Shown: one piece after another, positions 26,036 through 34,112 of the stretch
Layout: the number at the start of each line of letters is the position of its first letter
Numbering within the stretch: the stretch's first letter is position 1
Source: DAOTTY01 sp964451095
GTDB lineage: Bacteria; Chloroflexota; Anaerolineae; Aggregatilineales; Phototrophicaceae
DNA: 64,000 bases
Direction: 5' to 3'
Assembly: GCA_964451095.1 (NCBI GenBank)
Contig: CAYVGI010000002.1
Coordinates: 23,348-87,347, forward strand
Made by a program: the position numbers and the translations under genes
Notes under the pieces: model-generated
Database searches by the model: none
What the model was told of the DNA's origin: nothing
The model's input: the letters and a program-made list of their open reading frames with translations, nothing else

Positions 26036-26653
26036 CTAGTCCTCGGCGTTTTGCTCGATGGGCGGGAAGGTGTTGTAGTGCATGGGCAGCACCACCTGCG
26101 GTTGAATCCACTGAATTGCATGGATGGAGTCCGTCGGACCCATGGTGAAGAAGTCGCCAATGGGCAGTATTGCCAGGTCGATGCCCTGTGCGCCGATAAG
26201 CTGCATGTCGCTGAACAGAGCGGTGTCGCCAGCAAAGTAGATGCGCTTGCCGCTTTCCTTCGCCGTGATGATGAAGCCGCACGGCACACCGCCGTAGCTG
26301 CCATCTGGGAAGGAGGAGCTGTGATAGGCGCGGGTGAACTTCACCGTCATGAAGTCGAAGTCGCCTGTACCGCCGGGGTTCATGCCGACGACGTCACTCA
26401 CGCCCTGGGCGGTCATGTAGTTGCTGATTTCAAAGTTGGTGATGACCTTGGCGTTGTTCGCCTTGGCAATATCGACCGTGTCGCCGAGGTGGTCGCCGTG
26501 GGCGTGCGAGAGCAGGATAACTTCCGGTTTGAGGGTGGCGGGGTCGGTTTCGGTTAGCGGATTGCCGGAGATGAATGGGTCGATGAGCACGCTGTGCCCG
26601 TCAACGTCTAGCATGAAGGCGGAGTGTGCGTACCAGCGAACAGAAATTGCCAC
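26036..26653 (-). CDS. UPF0173-family metal-dependent hydrolase (metallo-beta-lactamase fold), truncated by stop codon
   Basis: 205 residues to the first stop, against about 225-230 usual for the family. Metal-site motifs are complete: SHAHGDHLGD (HxHxDH), the His in RAYHSSSF, the Asp in YFAGDTALF, and the terminal His in VLPMHYNTFPP. The hydrolase is probably structurally near complete even with the premature stop. Substrate unknown. The start ATG 26653 gives MAISVRWYAHSAFML, a standard N-terminus for the family. Confidence 0.85.
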   Translation of the reverse strand: MAISVRWYAHSAFMLDVDGHSVLIDPFISGNPLTETDPATLKPEVILLSHAHGDHLGDTVDIAKANNAKVITNFEISNYMTAQGVSDVVGMNPGGTGDFDFMTVKFTRAYHSSSFPDGSYGGVPCGFIITAKESGKRIYFAGDTALFSDMQLIGAQGIDLAILPIGDFFTMGPTDSIHAIQWIQPQVVLPMHYNTFPPIEQNAED

Positions 26654-26802
26654 GATGTTTCCCCTTTGTGTGTATTTTGATGCAGATGTAAATCAAACAG
26701 ACAACTCCATTATAGGGCTATTCCCTGAAATCGTCCTTACATCGGCGCAGTTGCGTGTACACTGTGGGGCAGATGCACGCTGCACGGGGGATGCCAAAAC
26801 CC

Positions 26803-27585
26803 ATGAGGCAACCATATACACATTACCTGCGCCTGGTGCTGCTGGTGTGGCTGGCGGTACTCGTCCTAACCGGGGGCGCAGTCGCGCTGGGGGCACAGCG
26901 CCCACCCGCGCCGATGTTCGCGTTCGCACACCTAGACGCGACGGGCACCAATCGTATGTTCCTGTACGACGTCAACGCCCGTTCCTACCTACCTATCGGG
27001 CGGCTAGACCGTATCGAGGTTGTGCGCTGGTTCGAGGACGGCACCGCGATTGCGGTCAGCGTAGGGCTGGGCGGTCACTGGGCGGTTTACAAGCTGGATG
27101 ACGGCTGGATTTCGATGAACGATGAACTGTTCTTCATGGGTCGCATTGCGCCGCATGTGCCACAGGACATACAGATCATTGTGCGGGCGGGCAGTGATGG
27201 CAACTGGGACGTGTTCACCGTCAACCCGGCAGATCGCTCCGAAGTGCCGATTTCGTCGCTGCAAAACCTGCAAGATGCGCCGTCGCTGTACTGGTCTGGC
27301 GATGACACACAGTTGGTGGCAGTCACGCGGGCAACGGGCGGGGTGCAGTTCTCGCACGTTAACCTGCTCACGGAGCAGAGCACACCGTTAGCCGCCTTCC
27401 CGGCGGGCAGCGAAATCGAACGCACCTACTTCTCCGCAGATGGGCAGTGGATGGCGGTGATCATCCGGCAGGGACCCCGGCACCATGAACTGCACATGAT
27501 CGACATGATGGGCGGGCGTATTTGGGCAGTTAGCCAGTCCGTCAACCGGGAAGGAGTGGTGGGGTTTGCGCCGCCCCCGCAGTGA
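26803..27585 (+). CDS. Membrane-anchored beta-propeller-like (TolB/PD40-type) protein
   Basis: About 260 residues from ATG 26803. Other in-frame starts at 26755, 26773 and 26791 cannot be excluded. One N-terminal membrane helix (LVLLVWLAVLVLTGGAVAL) is followed by repeated blades with Asp/Trp turns (VVRWFEDGTAIAVSV, LYWSGDDTQLVAVTR, YFSADGQWMAVI), as in TolB-like propellers. It would project a binding domain outside the membrane. No enzyme motif is visible. Single gene, divergent from the UPF0173 gene. Confidence 0.6.
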   Translation: MRQPYTHYLRLVLLVWLAVLVLTGGAVALGAQRPPAPMFAFAHLDATGTNRMFLYDVNARSYLPIGRLDRIEVVRWFEDGTAIAVSVGLGGHWAVYKLDDGWISMNDELFFMGRIAPHVPQDIQIIVRAGSDGNWDVFTVNPADRSEVPISSLQNLQDAPSLYWSGDDTQLVAVTRATGGVQFSHVNLLTEQSTPLAAFPAGSEIERTYFSADGQWMAVIIRQGPRHHELHMIDMMGGRIWAVSQSVNREGVVGFAPPPQ

Positions 27586-27741
27586 GTAGCGGAACGGGTA
27601 GCAAACGCGGTACAGTTAGCGGCGTTCTAGTGGGTGAACGCTGCAAATTTGCGCAGCAACTTGGAACCAAAGCACCTGCCCCATTGACCTAGTAATTGAT
27701 GCGACGCTCACGCAAACGTCAGCAAGAGGAGAAAGACCACA

Positions 27742-28425
27742 ATGAACAAACCTGCTATCGTGATACTCGTCGGCGTCATGCTGCTGACCCTAGCCGCCTG
27801 TGACCTGGGACCTGCCCCAACCCCAACGCCGCTGCCCACCGAAACCGAAACACCTACGCCTACGCTATCGCCCACGCCTGCCGCCACCCAAACGCCCATT
27901 GTAGTAACGGCAACGCCCTCACCCGGACCGACGGCAGCACCGGCGTCGTCGCGCAACGATGTTTCGTTCGCCACGCGCACCAACTGCACCGTCAACGCAA
28001 GCTGGACGACCACGTACACCGTGCGTGCCGGGGACACGGTTTCTGCCATTGCACGGGCGACGAACAGCACCGTCAACGCCATCAGCGACGGTAACTGCCT
28101 GGGCAACGCGAACAACATCTTCATTGGGCAAACGCTGCGTGTGCCACGCACACCCGTGTTCGGTCCCACGGCAACAACCGAGGTGCCCGCCACAGCAGAA
28201 GTCACAGAAGACCCCAGTATGACCGAGGAACCGGGCATGACAGAAGAGCCGGAGATGACCGAAGAACCGGGCATGACCGAAGAACCGGGCATGGGCACTG
28301 AGGAACCGGACATGGGCACCGAGGAACCGGGTAACGGTGGCGCAGGTACCGAGGAACCCGCGCCCGACCCCGCCACCCAGGAACCTGCACCCGATGCAGA
28401 CCCTGATGAAACGGAAGAAGCATAG
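27742..28425 (+). CDS. LysM-domain lipoprotein with Thr/Pro spacer and MTEEPG repeats
   Basis: A 227-residue protein with lipobox TLAAC after a short hydrophobic stretch, so lipidated and exported. A Thr/Pro-rich spacer of about 50 residues precedes one LysM domain (YTVRAGDTVSAIARATNSTV, then IFIGQTLRVP), which binds peptidoglycan N-acetylglucosamine. The C-terminal 70 residues are low-complexity repeats of (M)TEEPG type. Likely a wall-binding adaptor on the outer face of the membrane. The repeats make length variation between strains likely. Confidence 0.8.
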   Translation: MNKPAIVILVGVMLLTLAACDLGPAPTPTPLPTETETPTPTLSPTPAATQTPIVVTATPSPGPTAAPASSRNDVSFATRTNCTVNASWTTTYTVRAGDTVSAIARATNSTVNAISDGNCLGNANNIFIGQTLRVPRTPVFGPTATTEVPATAEVTEDPSMTEEPGMTEEPEMTEEPGMTEEPGMGTEEPDMGTEEPGNGGAGTEEPAPDPATQEPAPDADPDETEEA

Positions 28426-28441
28426 CCCCATAAACGCCACC

Positions 28442-28466
28442 GGGCATAGTCACACCGACTGTGCCC
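28442..28466 (+). terminator. Hairpin after the LysM gene
   Basis: GGGCATAGTC (28442-28451) pairs with GACTGTGCCC (28457-28466) with one G-T pair, loop of five. No T-tract follows. Instead there are two tandem copies of GCCCCGTTGAT. Probably an mRNA end or stabiliser. Confidence 0.4.
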
Positions 28467-28557
28467 CGTTGATGCCCCGTTGATGATTGATAACTGCGGC
28501 GTGTGCCCACATAATGAGGTGGTTTTCAACAAGACTGCGGGGTAGGCACGACCTATC

Positions 28558-29505
28558 ATGAAACTCGGACTCACACTTGGCGGCGGTGGCGCACGCGGGG
28601 GTGCCCACATTGGCGCGATAGCAGAGCTAACCGCGCTGGGCATCCGCCCGACCCTGATAACGGGCACGAGCATCGGTGGGCTGGTCGGTGCCATGTTTGG
28701 CGCGGCGTTCTCCCCGGAGGAAATGGCAGAGAGCCTGCACAGTTTCAAGCCGAGTGCGCTCTACGCACTGCCCAGCGGGGGGCGCTCGTTCACCTCGGCA
28801 GAGCGGGTCGAAGCACTCATCGAAAACCGCCTTGTTAAGCGCTTTCAGCAGCAGATCGCATCGCGCGGGAGCAAGCGCCCCACCTTTGCAGACCTCAGCC
28901 TCCCGCTTGCCCTGTCCACAGCGGATCTGGTAACGCAGCACGAGGTGGTGCTGGACGAAGGCGACCTGATACGGGCGCTCATCGCTACCATGTCGATCCC
29001 CGTGCTGTTCCCGCCCGTGCGCTACGGACCGATGCGGCTAGTGGACGGCGGGCTGGTGAACAACCTGCCTATCGACGTCGCCCGCTCGCGTGGGGCGATC
29101 TTCACCATTGCCATTGACCTGAGCAATTCCGCGCCGTACAACGCTGCGCCCGCCCCCACAGAGCCGGATACCGTGTTTGATGTGGACTGGGCGCAACTGT
29201 TCGACGGTGGGTTAATCGACCGGGCGTTCTACCGGGCAACGCGCCGCCCGCTGTGGCAGGTGGTCACCGCTGTGACGGACATTGTGAACGCGCAAAACAC
29301 CAAGCTCAACCTTGCTGTCTCCCCGCCGGATGTGCTCATCCAACCCTATGTGGACGACATCGGACTGCTAGACTTCCACATGGTTGACAAGGCGATTGAG
29401 GCGGGGCGTTTGGCAGTTCACCGTGCCGCCCCGCAGCTAGAGCAGTTGCTCACGCGAATGAAGGCGATGGAAACCGCCGAGACCGAGCTGCTATCCGACG
29501 ATTAG
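28558..29505 (+). CDS. Patatin-like phospholipase (RssA/YchK type)
   Basis: A 315-residue protein. All patatin elements are present: oxyanion loop GGGGARGGAHIGAI, nucleophile elbow GTSIGG, and catalytic aspartate motif DGGLVNNLPID. The form without membrane segments or extra domains matches the RssA group of cytoplasmic or peripheral patatin-like hydrolases. It probably hydrolyses lipid acyl esters; the natural substrate cannot be inferred. The end overlaps the convergent coaBC gene by four bases, so the transcripts are antisense at their ends. Confidence 0.85.
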   Translation: MKLGLTLGGGGARGGAHIGAIAELTALGIRPTLITGTSIGGLVGAMFGAAFSPEEMAESLHSFKPSALYALPSGGRSFTSAERVEALIENRLVKRFQQQIASRGSKRPTFADLSLPLALSTADLVTQHEVVLDEGDLIRALIATMSIPVLFPPVRYGPMRLVDGGLVNNLPIDVARSRGAIFTIAIDLSNSAPYNAAPAPTEPDTVFDVDWAQLFDGGLIDRAFYRATRRPLWQVVTAVTDIVNAQNTKLNLAVSPPDVLIQPYVDDIGLLDFHMVDKAIEAGRLAVHRAAPQLEQLLTRMKAMETAETELLSDD

Positions 29506-30761
29506 ACGGCGTTGGTGCTTGTAGTAAGCAGTGCTGCCACCCGTTCCACAATCATTTCGCCCACCTGCGCTTTGCTCAGCACCCCATAGGATTGCGGCTC
29601 GCCGCCGCGCACCAGCACAGTCACGCGGTTGGTATCCATGTTAAAGCCTGCGTCCGGCGCGGTGATGTCGTTCGCCACCAGCATATCCAGCCCCTTGCGC
29701 TCCAGCTTGCCCTGGGCGTTTTGCAGCAGGTTTTCGCTCTCCGCCGCGAACCCCGCCACCACCCTGGGCGACCCGCTCGCGTCGCGGGCGGCGTTCACCG
29801 TCAGCAGAATGTCCGGGTTGCGTGCCAGCGGCAGGGACATCTCGGCGTTGCCGTCTACCTGCTTTTTGATCTTCTGTGCCTCCACTCGCGCCGGGCGGAA
29901 GTCTGCCACTGCCGCCGCCATGATGAGCACGTCCACGTTGGCGGCGGTGTCCATCACCACATCGCGCATCTGCTCCGCCGTGTCCACTGCCTCCACGCGC
30001 ACACCGATGGGTTCGGGCAGTCCGTGTGCCGCCGTCACCAGCGTGACCTTGGCACCGGCATCGACTGCTGCCTGGGCAATGGCATAACCCTGCTTGCCGC
30101 TGCTGTGGTTCGTCAGGTAGCGCACCGGGTCGAGCGGTTCCCGCGTGCCCCCGGCAGTGACCAGCACCCGCCGCCCCGCTAGCAAACCCGACGCGCCCAG
30201 CACCTGCCGGATGTGCCCAATCAGCGTGGGCGTGCCTGGCAGGCGACCTTTGCCCACCAGCCCGGACGCAAACCGTCCCTCGTCCGGCTCCACCAAGTGA
30301 GCACCACGCCCCGTGAGCGTGCGCAGGTTCGCCTGCACTGCCGGGTGCGCGTACATGCTGCCGTCCATAGCCGGGGCGAGTAGCAGCGGGCAGCGGGCGG
30401 CAACGGCGGTCACGGTCAGCAGGTCGTCGGCAAAGCCGTTGGCGAGCTTTGCCAGTGTGTTTGCCGTCGCGGGCGCCACGACGATCAGGTCGGCGCCTTC
30501 TGCCAGGCCCACGTGGGCAATGTGCGTGGGCAGCGCCCCGGCAGCTTCCGTGCGCCACATGCTGGTGTACACTGCACGTCCCGTCACTGCCTGGAACGTG
30601 AGCGGTGTGACGAACTGTTGGGCGGCGTCCGTCATGATGACATCGACCTGTGCGCCTGCCTGTGTGAGCTTACTAGCGAGGTCGATTGCTTTGTACACGG
30701 CGATGCTGCCCGTCGCGCCCAGCACAATGCGCTTGCCGTCTAAGAGGGTGATTTTATTCAT
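29502..30761 (-). CDS. coaBC: Bifunctional phosphopantothenoylcysteine decarboxylase / phosphopantothenate-cysteine ligase
   Basis: A 419-residue fused CoaC-CoaB enzyme of coenzyme A synthesis. The N-terminal flavoprotein half shows GATGSIAVYKAIDLAS, the catalytic His in PTHIAHVGLAEGADL, APATANTLAKLANG, and APAMDGSMYAHP. The C-terminal ligase half shows VLVTAGGTREPLDPVRYLTN followed by SSGKQGYAIA, and a late AAVADFRP. It joins cysteine to phosphopantothenate and then decarboxylates the product. Complete, standard length, single gene, with a TATAAT box upstream. Confidence 0.92.
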   Translation of the reverse strand: MNKITLLDGKRIVLGATGSIAVYKAIDLASKLTQAGAQVDVIMTDAAQQFVTPLTFQAVTGRAVYTSMWRTEAAGALPTHIAHVGLAEGADLIVVAPATANTLAKLANGFADDLLTVTAVAARCPLLLAPAMDGSMYAHPAVQANLRTLTGRGAHLVEPDEGRFASGLVGKGRLPGTPTLIGHIRQVLGASGLLAGRRVLVTAGGTREPLDPVRYLTNHSSGKQGYAIAQAAVDAGAKVTLVTAAHGLPEPIGVRVEAVDTAEQMRDVVMDTAANVDVLIMAAAVADFRPARVEAQKIKKQVDGNAEMSLPLARNPDILLTVNAARDASGSPRVVAGFAAESENLLQNAQGKLERKGLDMLVANDITAPDAGFNMDTNRVTVLVRGGEPQSYGVLSKAQVGEMIVERVAALLTTSTNAV

Positions 30762-30800
30762 AATGGGGTGCGCCCGTAGCGATTGAGTAGAGTATGGGAG

Positions 30801-30806
30801 ATTATA
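30801..30806 (-). promoter_or_regulatory. Candidate -10 (TATAAT) for coaBC
   Basis: On the minus strand TATAAT stands 40 bases before the coaBC ATG, with a weak TGTTAA-like -35 about 17 bases further. On the plus strand TACAAT at 30815-30820 could serve rsmA. The two promoters would overlap back to back. Confidence 0.4.
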
Positions 30807-30912
30807 ACCCGCAGTACAATTCTTAACAGAGTTCCGTTATCGTGATGGGGGTGCTTGCAGTGCCCCCTCTCTTTTGTCCACTTTGTCCACAGCACACGCC
30901 GGAGCCTTCCCC

Positions 30913-31764
30913 ATGCCATCTAATCCCAAAGCCCTAATGGACTTGCACACCCTCCAACCTAAAAAGAGCCTGGGGCAGAACTTCCTGCACGACCCAAACA
31001 CACTGCAAAAGATCGCCACGACCGCCGATTTACAACCCGGTGACCTCGTGCTGGAAATCGGTCCGGGTACGGGGGCGCTCACGCAAACGCTGGCGCTTAA
31101 CCACCCGGACGCGACCATCGTTGCTGTGGAGCTTGACCAGCGCTTGCGCCCCATCCTGGAGCGTGAAATCGGCGATGCGCCCAACGTGCGTGTGATCTAC
31201 GATGACATCCTCAAGCTGGACATCAGTGCACTGGTAGACGGAACCCCGTTCATGGTGGTGGCGAACGTGCCCTACTACATTAGCACCGCCATCCTCAAGC
31301 ATCTGCTGCAAGGCACAACGCCGCGTCCGTCTCGTGTGGTGATGACCGTGCAATACGAACTGGCGGAGCGCGTGTGCGCTGCCCCCGGCGACATGAGCTT
31401 GCTGGCGGTGAGTGTGCAGTACTACGGGCAGCCCCATCTCGTCACCAAGCTGAGCAATGGGGTGTTTTGGCCCCGCCCGGACGTGGACAGCGCGGTGCTG
31501 CGCATCGACACGTACCCGGAGCCGATGGTGGACGTGCCAGACGATAAGCTGTTCTTCCGTGTGGTGAAGGCGGGCTTCTCTCAAAAGCGTAAGCAGCTCA
31601 AAAACGCCATCAGTGGCGGGCTACAGATCAAATCTAAGATTGCGCGGGCACTGCTGGAAGAAGCGAATATTGACCCCACCCGCCGCGCGGAAACGCTCAT
31701 GCTGGAGGAGTGGGGCGAGCTTACGCTGGTATATGCCGATCACATCGGCGCACTGAGTGTGTGA
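30913..31764 (+). CDS. rsmA: 16S rRNA (adenine1518-N6/adenine1519-N6)-dimethyltransferase RsmA (KsgA)
   Basis: 283 residues from ATG 30913 (CGGAG eight bases upstream; an in-frame upstream start lacks a ribosome site). Motifs are KKSLGQNFLHD, SAM-binding LEIGPGTGALTQ, VELDQRL, and catalytic motif IV NVPYYIS, with RPDVDSAVLRI and SQKRKQLKNA toward the C-terminus. It dimethylates two adjacent adenines in the 3' hairpin of 16S rRNA during small-subunit assembly. Full length, housekeeping. Confidence 0.93.
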   Translation: MPSNPKALMDLHTLQPKKSLGQNFLHDPNTLQKIATTADLQPGDLVLEIGPGTGALTQTLALNHPDATIVAVELDQRLRPILEREIGDAPNVRVIYDDILKLDISALVDGTPFMVVANVPYYISTAILKHLLQGTTPRPSRVVMTVQYELAERVCAAPGDMSLLAVSVQYYGQPHLVTKLSNGVFWPRPDVDSAVLRIDTYPEPMVDVPDDKLFFRVVKAGFSQKRKQLKNAISGGLQIKSKIARALLEEANIDPTRRAETLMLEEWGELTLVYADHIGALSV

Positions 31765-31809
31765 GCGTAACCCTATGGGGCGTAGTATAGCTCCCCGCTC
31801 GGTGTGCCC

Positions 31810-32217
31810 CTAGTCATGGGGTTGCAGCGAGCGGGCGACCAACCCCAACCCCGCTGCCAACATGCCCAACATAAAGATCGTGTTGAACAGGCTCGTCGGG
31901 CGGAACTGAATCACGAGGCTGGAGATCACGCCGATGACGATTATCACCGACCCGGCAATCGTCAGGAACCAACCCACCAGGCTACGCCCGTTGAAGAACA
32001 ACATGCCAATGCCGATGAGCAGCGGCAGCAAAGACAACCCGAAGCTGTCCACCTGCGGTCCGCCGAACGGCACCTGGAACCCAAAGCCCTGGGTGCGCAC
32101 AATCACCTGATTTAGAAACAGGTAGCCGCCCGCGACCACCAACATCACGCCCGCAAAAAACTCGCCGATGCCACCGGACGTACCACCTGCCCCGCGTTTG
32201 GTCTTGTCACCGTCCAT
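31810..32217 (-). CDS. Small four-helix membrane protein of unknown function
   Basis: A 135-residue protein with a charged Gly-rich N-terminus, then about four hydrophobic segments (FFAGVMLVVAGGYLFL, LSLLPLLIGIGMLFF, GWFLTIAGSVIIVIGVI, FNTIFMLGMLAAGLGLV). The pattern resembles small LiaF/DUF-type envelope proteins, but no defining motif was recognised. Single gene between rsmA (convergent) and the aldo/keto reductase. Confidence 0.6.
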   Translation of the reverse strand: MDGDKTKRGAGGTSGGIGEFFAGVMLVVAGGYLFLNQVIVRTQGFGFQVPFGGPQVDSFGLSLLPLLIGIGMLFFNGRSLVGWFLTIAGSVIIVIGVISSLVIQFRPTSLFNTIFMLGMLAAGLGLVARSLQPHD

Positions 32218-32305
32218 TGCCTGCTCCCTGCTTTCAATCGGTTGCGTTTGTGCACATCTGCATTATAGGCACATCGCGGGGCTGGCACCACAAAAACCGC
32301 GTCCG

Positions 32306-33286
32306 TTATTCGTGCCCGCTCACCCCTTGCGTCTTGTAGGGCGCTTCCAGCCGGGCGATCATCTCGTCGCTGAGTTCGATGTCCACCGCCGCGATTGCCT
32401 CCTCAAGCTGGTACATCTTGCTAGCCCCCACAATCGGCGCGGTGACGGCGGGTTTGTGCAGCAGCCATGCCAGCGCGACCTGTGCGGGCTTCACGCCCAG
32501 TTCGCCCGCTATTTCCTTCACCACATCCACCACATCGAAGTTGTCTATGCCGCCGTAGAAGCGATCTCCTACTGTGTCTGTCTTCGCACGCAGCGTTTTG
32601 CGCTCGTCGTCGCGGGTGCGGTTGCCCGCCAGGATGCCGCGTGCCAGCGGCGACCACGGAATCAGCCCCACGCCCATGTCCAGGCACAGCGGGTTCATCT
32701 CGCGCTCTTCCTCGCGGTACATCAGGTTGTAGTGATTTTGCATACTCACAAAGCGCGTCCAACCGTGGCGATCTGCGGTGTGCTGTGCCTTGCTGAACTG
32801 CCACGCCCACATGCTGCTGGCACCGATGTAACGCGCTTTGCCCGCCTTGACAACATCGTGCAGCGCTTCCATCGTCTCCTCGATGGGCGTGTTGTAGTCC
32901 CAGCGGTGGATTTGATACAGGTCAACGTAGTCGGTGTTCAGGTTCTTGAGCGACTTGTCAATCGCGTCCATGATGTGCTTGCGGCTTAGCCCGCTGGCGT
33001 TCGGTTTGTCGCTGTGCGGGAAGAACACCTTGGTGGCGATTACCACCTCATCACGCGGGGCGCACTCCGCCAGCACCTTACCGGTGATCTGTTCGCTCAC
33101 GCCGAGGGAGTACATATCGGCTGTGTCGAAGAAGTTGATGCCGCCCTCAACTGCCTTGTGGATAAACGGGCGTGCCTCGTCTTCGTCCAGGATCCACTCG
33201 CGCCACTGCTTGCTGCCGTAGGTCATCATGCCCAGGCACACCCGCGAGACTTCTAGCCCGGTGCTGCCCAACCGTGTCGTTTTCAT
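32306..33286 (-). CDS. Aldo/keto reductase
   Basis: 326 residues from ATG 33286, which has GGAG seven bases upstream; an ATG at 33298 lies four codons earlier but without spacing for a ribosome site. AKR signatures: GGINFFDTADMYSLGVSE with catalytic Asp and Tyr, Lys in VIATKVFF, His in YQIHRWD, and the NADPH-site PIVGASKMYQLEEA near the end. It reduces aldehydes or ketones with NADPH, in the general YajO/AKR-like group. Complete; single gene. Confidence 0.88.
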   Translation of the reverse strand: MKTTRLGSTGLEVSRVCLGMMTYGSKQWREWILDEDEARPFIHKAVEGGINFFDTADMYSLGVSEQITGKVLAECAPRDEVVIATKVFFPHSDKPNASGLSRKHIMDAIDKSLKNLNTDYVDLYQIHRWDYNTPIEETMEALHDVVKAGKARYIGASSMWAWQFSKAQHTADRHGWTRFVSMQNHYNLMYREEEREMNPLCLDMGVGLIPWSPLARGILAGNRTRDDERKTLRAKTDTVGDRFYGGIDNFDVVDVVKEIAGELGVKPAQVALAWLLHKPAVTAPIVGASKMYQLEEAIAAVDIELSDEMIARLEAPYKTQGVSGHE

Positions 33287-33350
33287 GGTTTGCTCCATCC
33301 CTTGTTGATGCCATTCACGCTATCAACTTACCGCGTGTGGTGGGGTTTTG

Positions 33351-33983
33351 CTAGCACCGGGACTTTAAGGTTACATTGCGCCAGATGGGTTCTCGGTTGT
33401 CGTCCGCTGTGTTGAGCGCTAGCAGCCGGGCAGCAGTGGTCTCCGGGATTTCCTGAATAGCAAAGAATTGATAACGCTGTCCATCAAGGGTGACGTTGAG
33501 GGTGGTCAGCTTGCCTGTGCGGTTGCCAAGCGCCAGTTGAACTGTGGTGTTTTGGGCGGAGAAGGGAAAGCCCAAGGTAGCTTGCTGCATGAAATATCTG
33601 CTTACAATCGCGGGTGGGCGAAATAGCAAGTACAACACGCTCAGGTTCAAAACAAGCGGCAGCAATCCCAGGTTTATCTGGCGTGATACATCCTGTGACA
33701 CCGCCAACACACCCATCAGCCCAAGTAAGTACCCCCACCTGATTGCTGTGCTTTTGTGTTCGGCGTATACCATGCGGTTGGGTGTGATCACCAACCCCCC
33801 GCGAGAGGTGTTCAAGCTTGCTTTTGGGAAGGTGAAGTCTGGTCTGGGAGTTGTATACCGGACAACCGCGTCATCGAAGATGATTTCCTCATCGGGATAA
33901 TCATGGTCTACCTGCTTGACCAGTTGACGCACTCCGTACTCTTTGCGCACCTGCGGACTCAGCCATGCCCGGAACTTTTCCAT
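33351..33983 (-). CDS. Hypothetical membrane protein whose first 27 codons are duplicated at 36485-36565
   Basis: 210 residues. The N-terminus MEKFRAWLSPQVRKEYGVRQ is basic and cytoplasmic. Residues 30-75 form a hydrophilic beta-like region (DEEIIFDDAVVRYTT, GGLVITPNRMVYAEHK, the latter PH-like in style). Two membrane segments lie near residues 82-120. A C-terminal hydrophilic domain ends in LKSRC. Function unknown. Its 5' end is one arm of an 81-bp direct repeat flanking the 2.5-kb segment to its right. Confidence 0.6.
   Translation of the reverse strand: MEKFRAWLSPQVRKEYGVRQLVKQVDHDYPDEEIIFDDAVVRYTTPRPDFTFPKASLNTSRGGLVITPNRMVYAEHKSTAIRWGYLLGLMGVLAVSQDVSRQINLGLLPLVLNLSVLYLLFRPPAIVSRYFMQQATLGFPFSAQNTTVQLALGNRTGKLTTLNVTLDGQRYQFFAIQEIPETTAARLLALNTADDNREPIWRNVTLKSRC
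33903..33983 (-). repeat. Direct repeat, left copy (81 bp)
   Basis: Identical to 36485-36565 at 75 of 81 positions by eye, including the first 42 in a row. It is the start of the gene 33351-33983. The six differences all lie in the half nearest the start codon. Confidence 0.9.
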
Positions 33984-34112
33984 ATGATCTCCCGTGATCG
34001 TGACCTGATGGCTTCATCATACCATGAAGTGAACCTTGTGACCTTGCGCTTCACCTTTGGTACGGTAGCGTTAACTTTGTCTATTGTCCATCAACCGTAC
34101 GGGAACCACTCC

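Noticed and set aside
26036..26038. Amber codon reassignment as explanation for the stop in UPF0173
   Set aside because: Many clear genes in the window end with TAG, for instance the phosphoesterase, the PBP-flanking genes and RibD-like reductase, so TAG is a normal stop here.
33756..34112. Extending the GT-C gene upstream to the first in-frame start at 33756
   Set aside because: That stretch is antisense to the 33351 gene and the left direct repeat, and the added residues look non-coding. ATG 34113 opens directly into a membrane helix.
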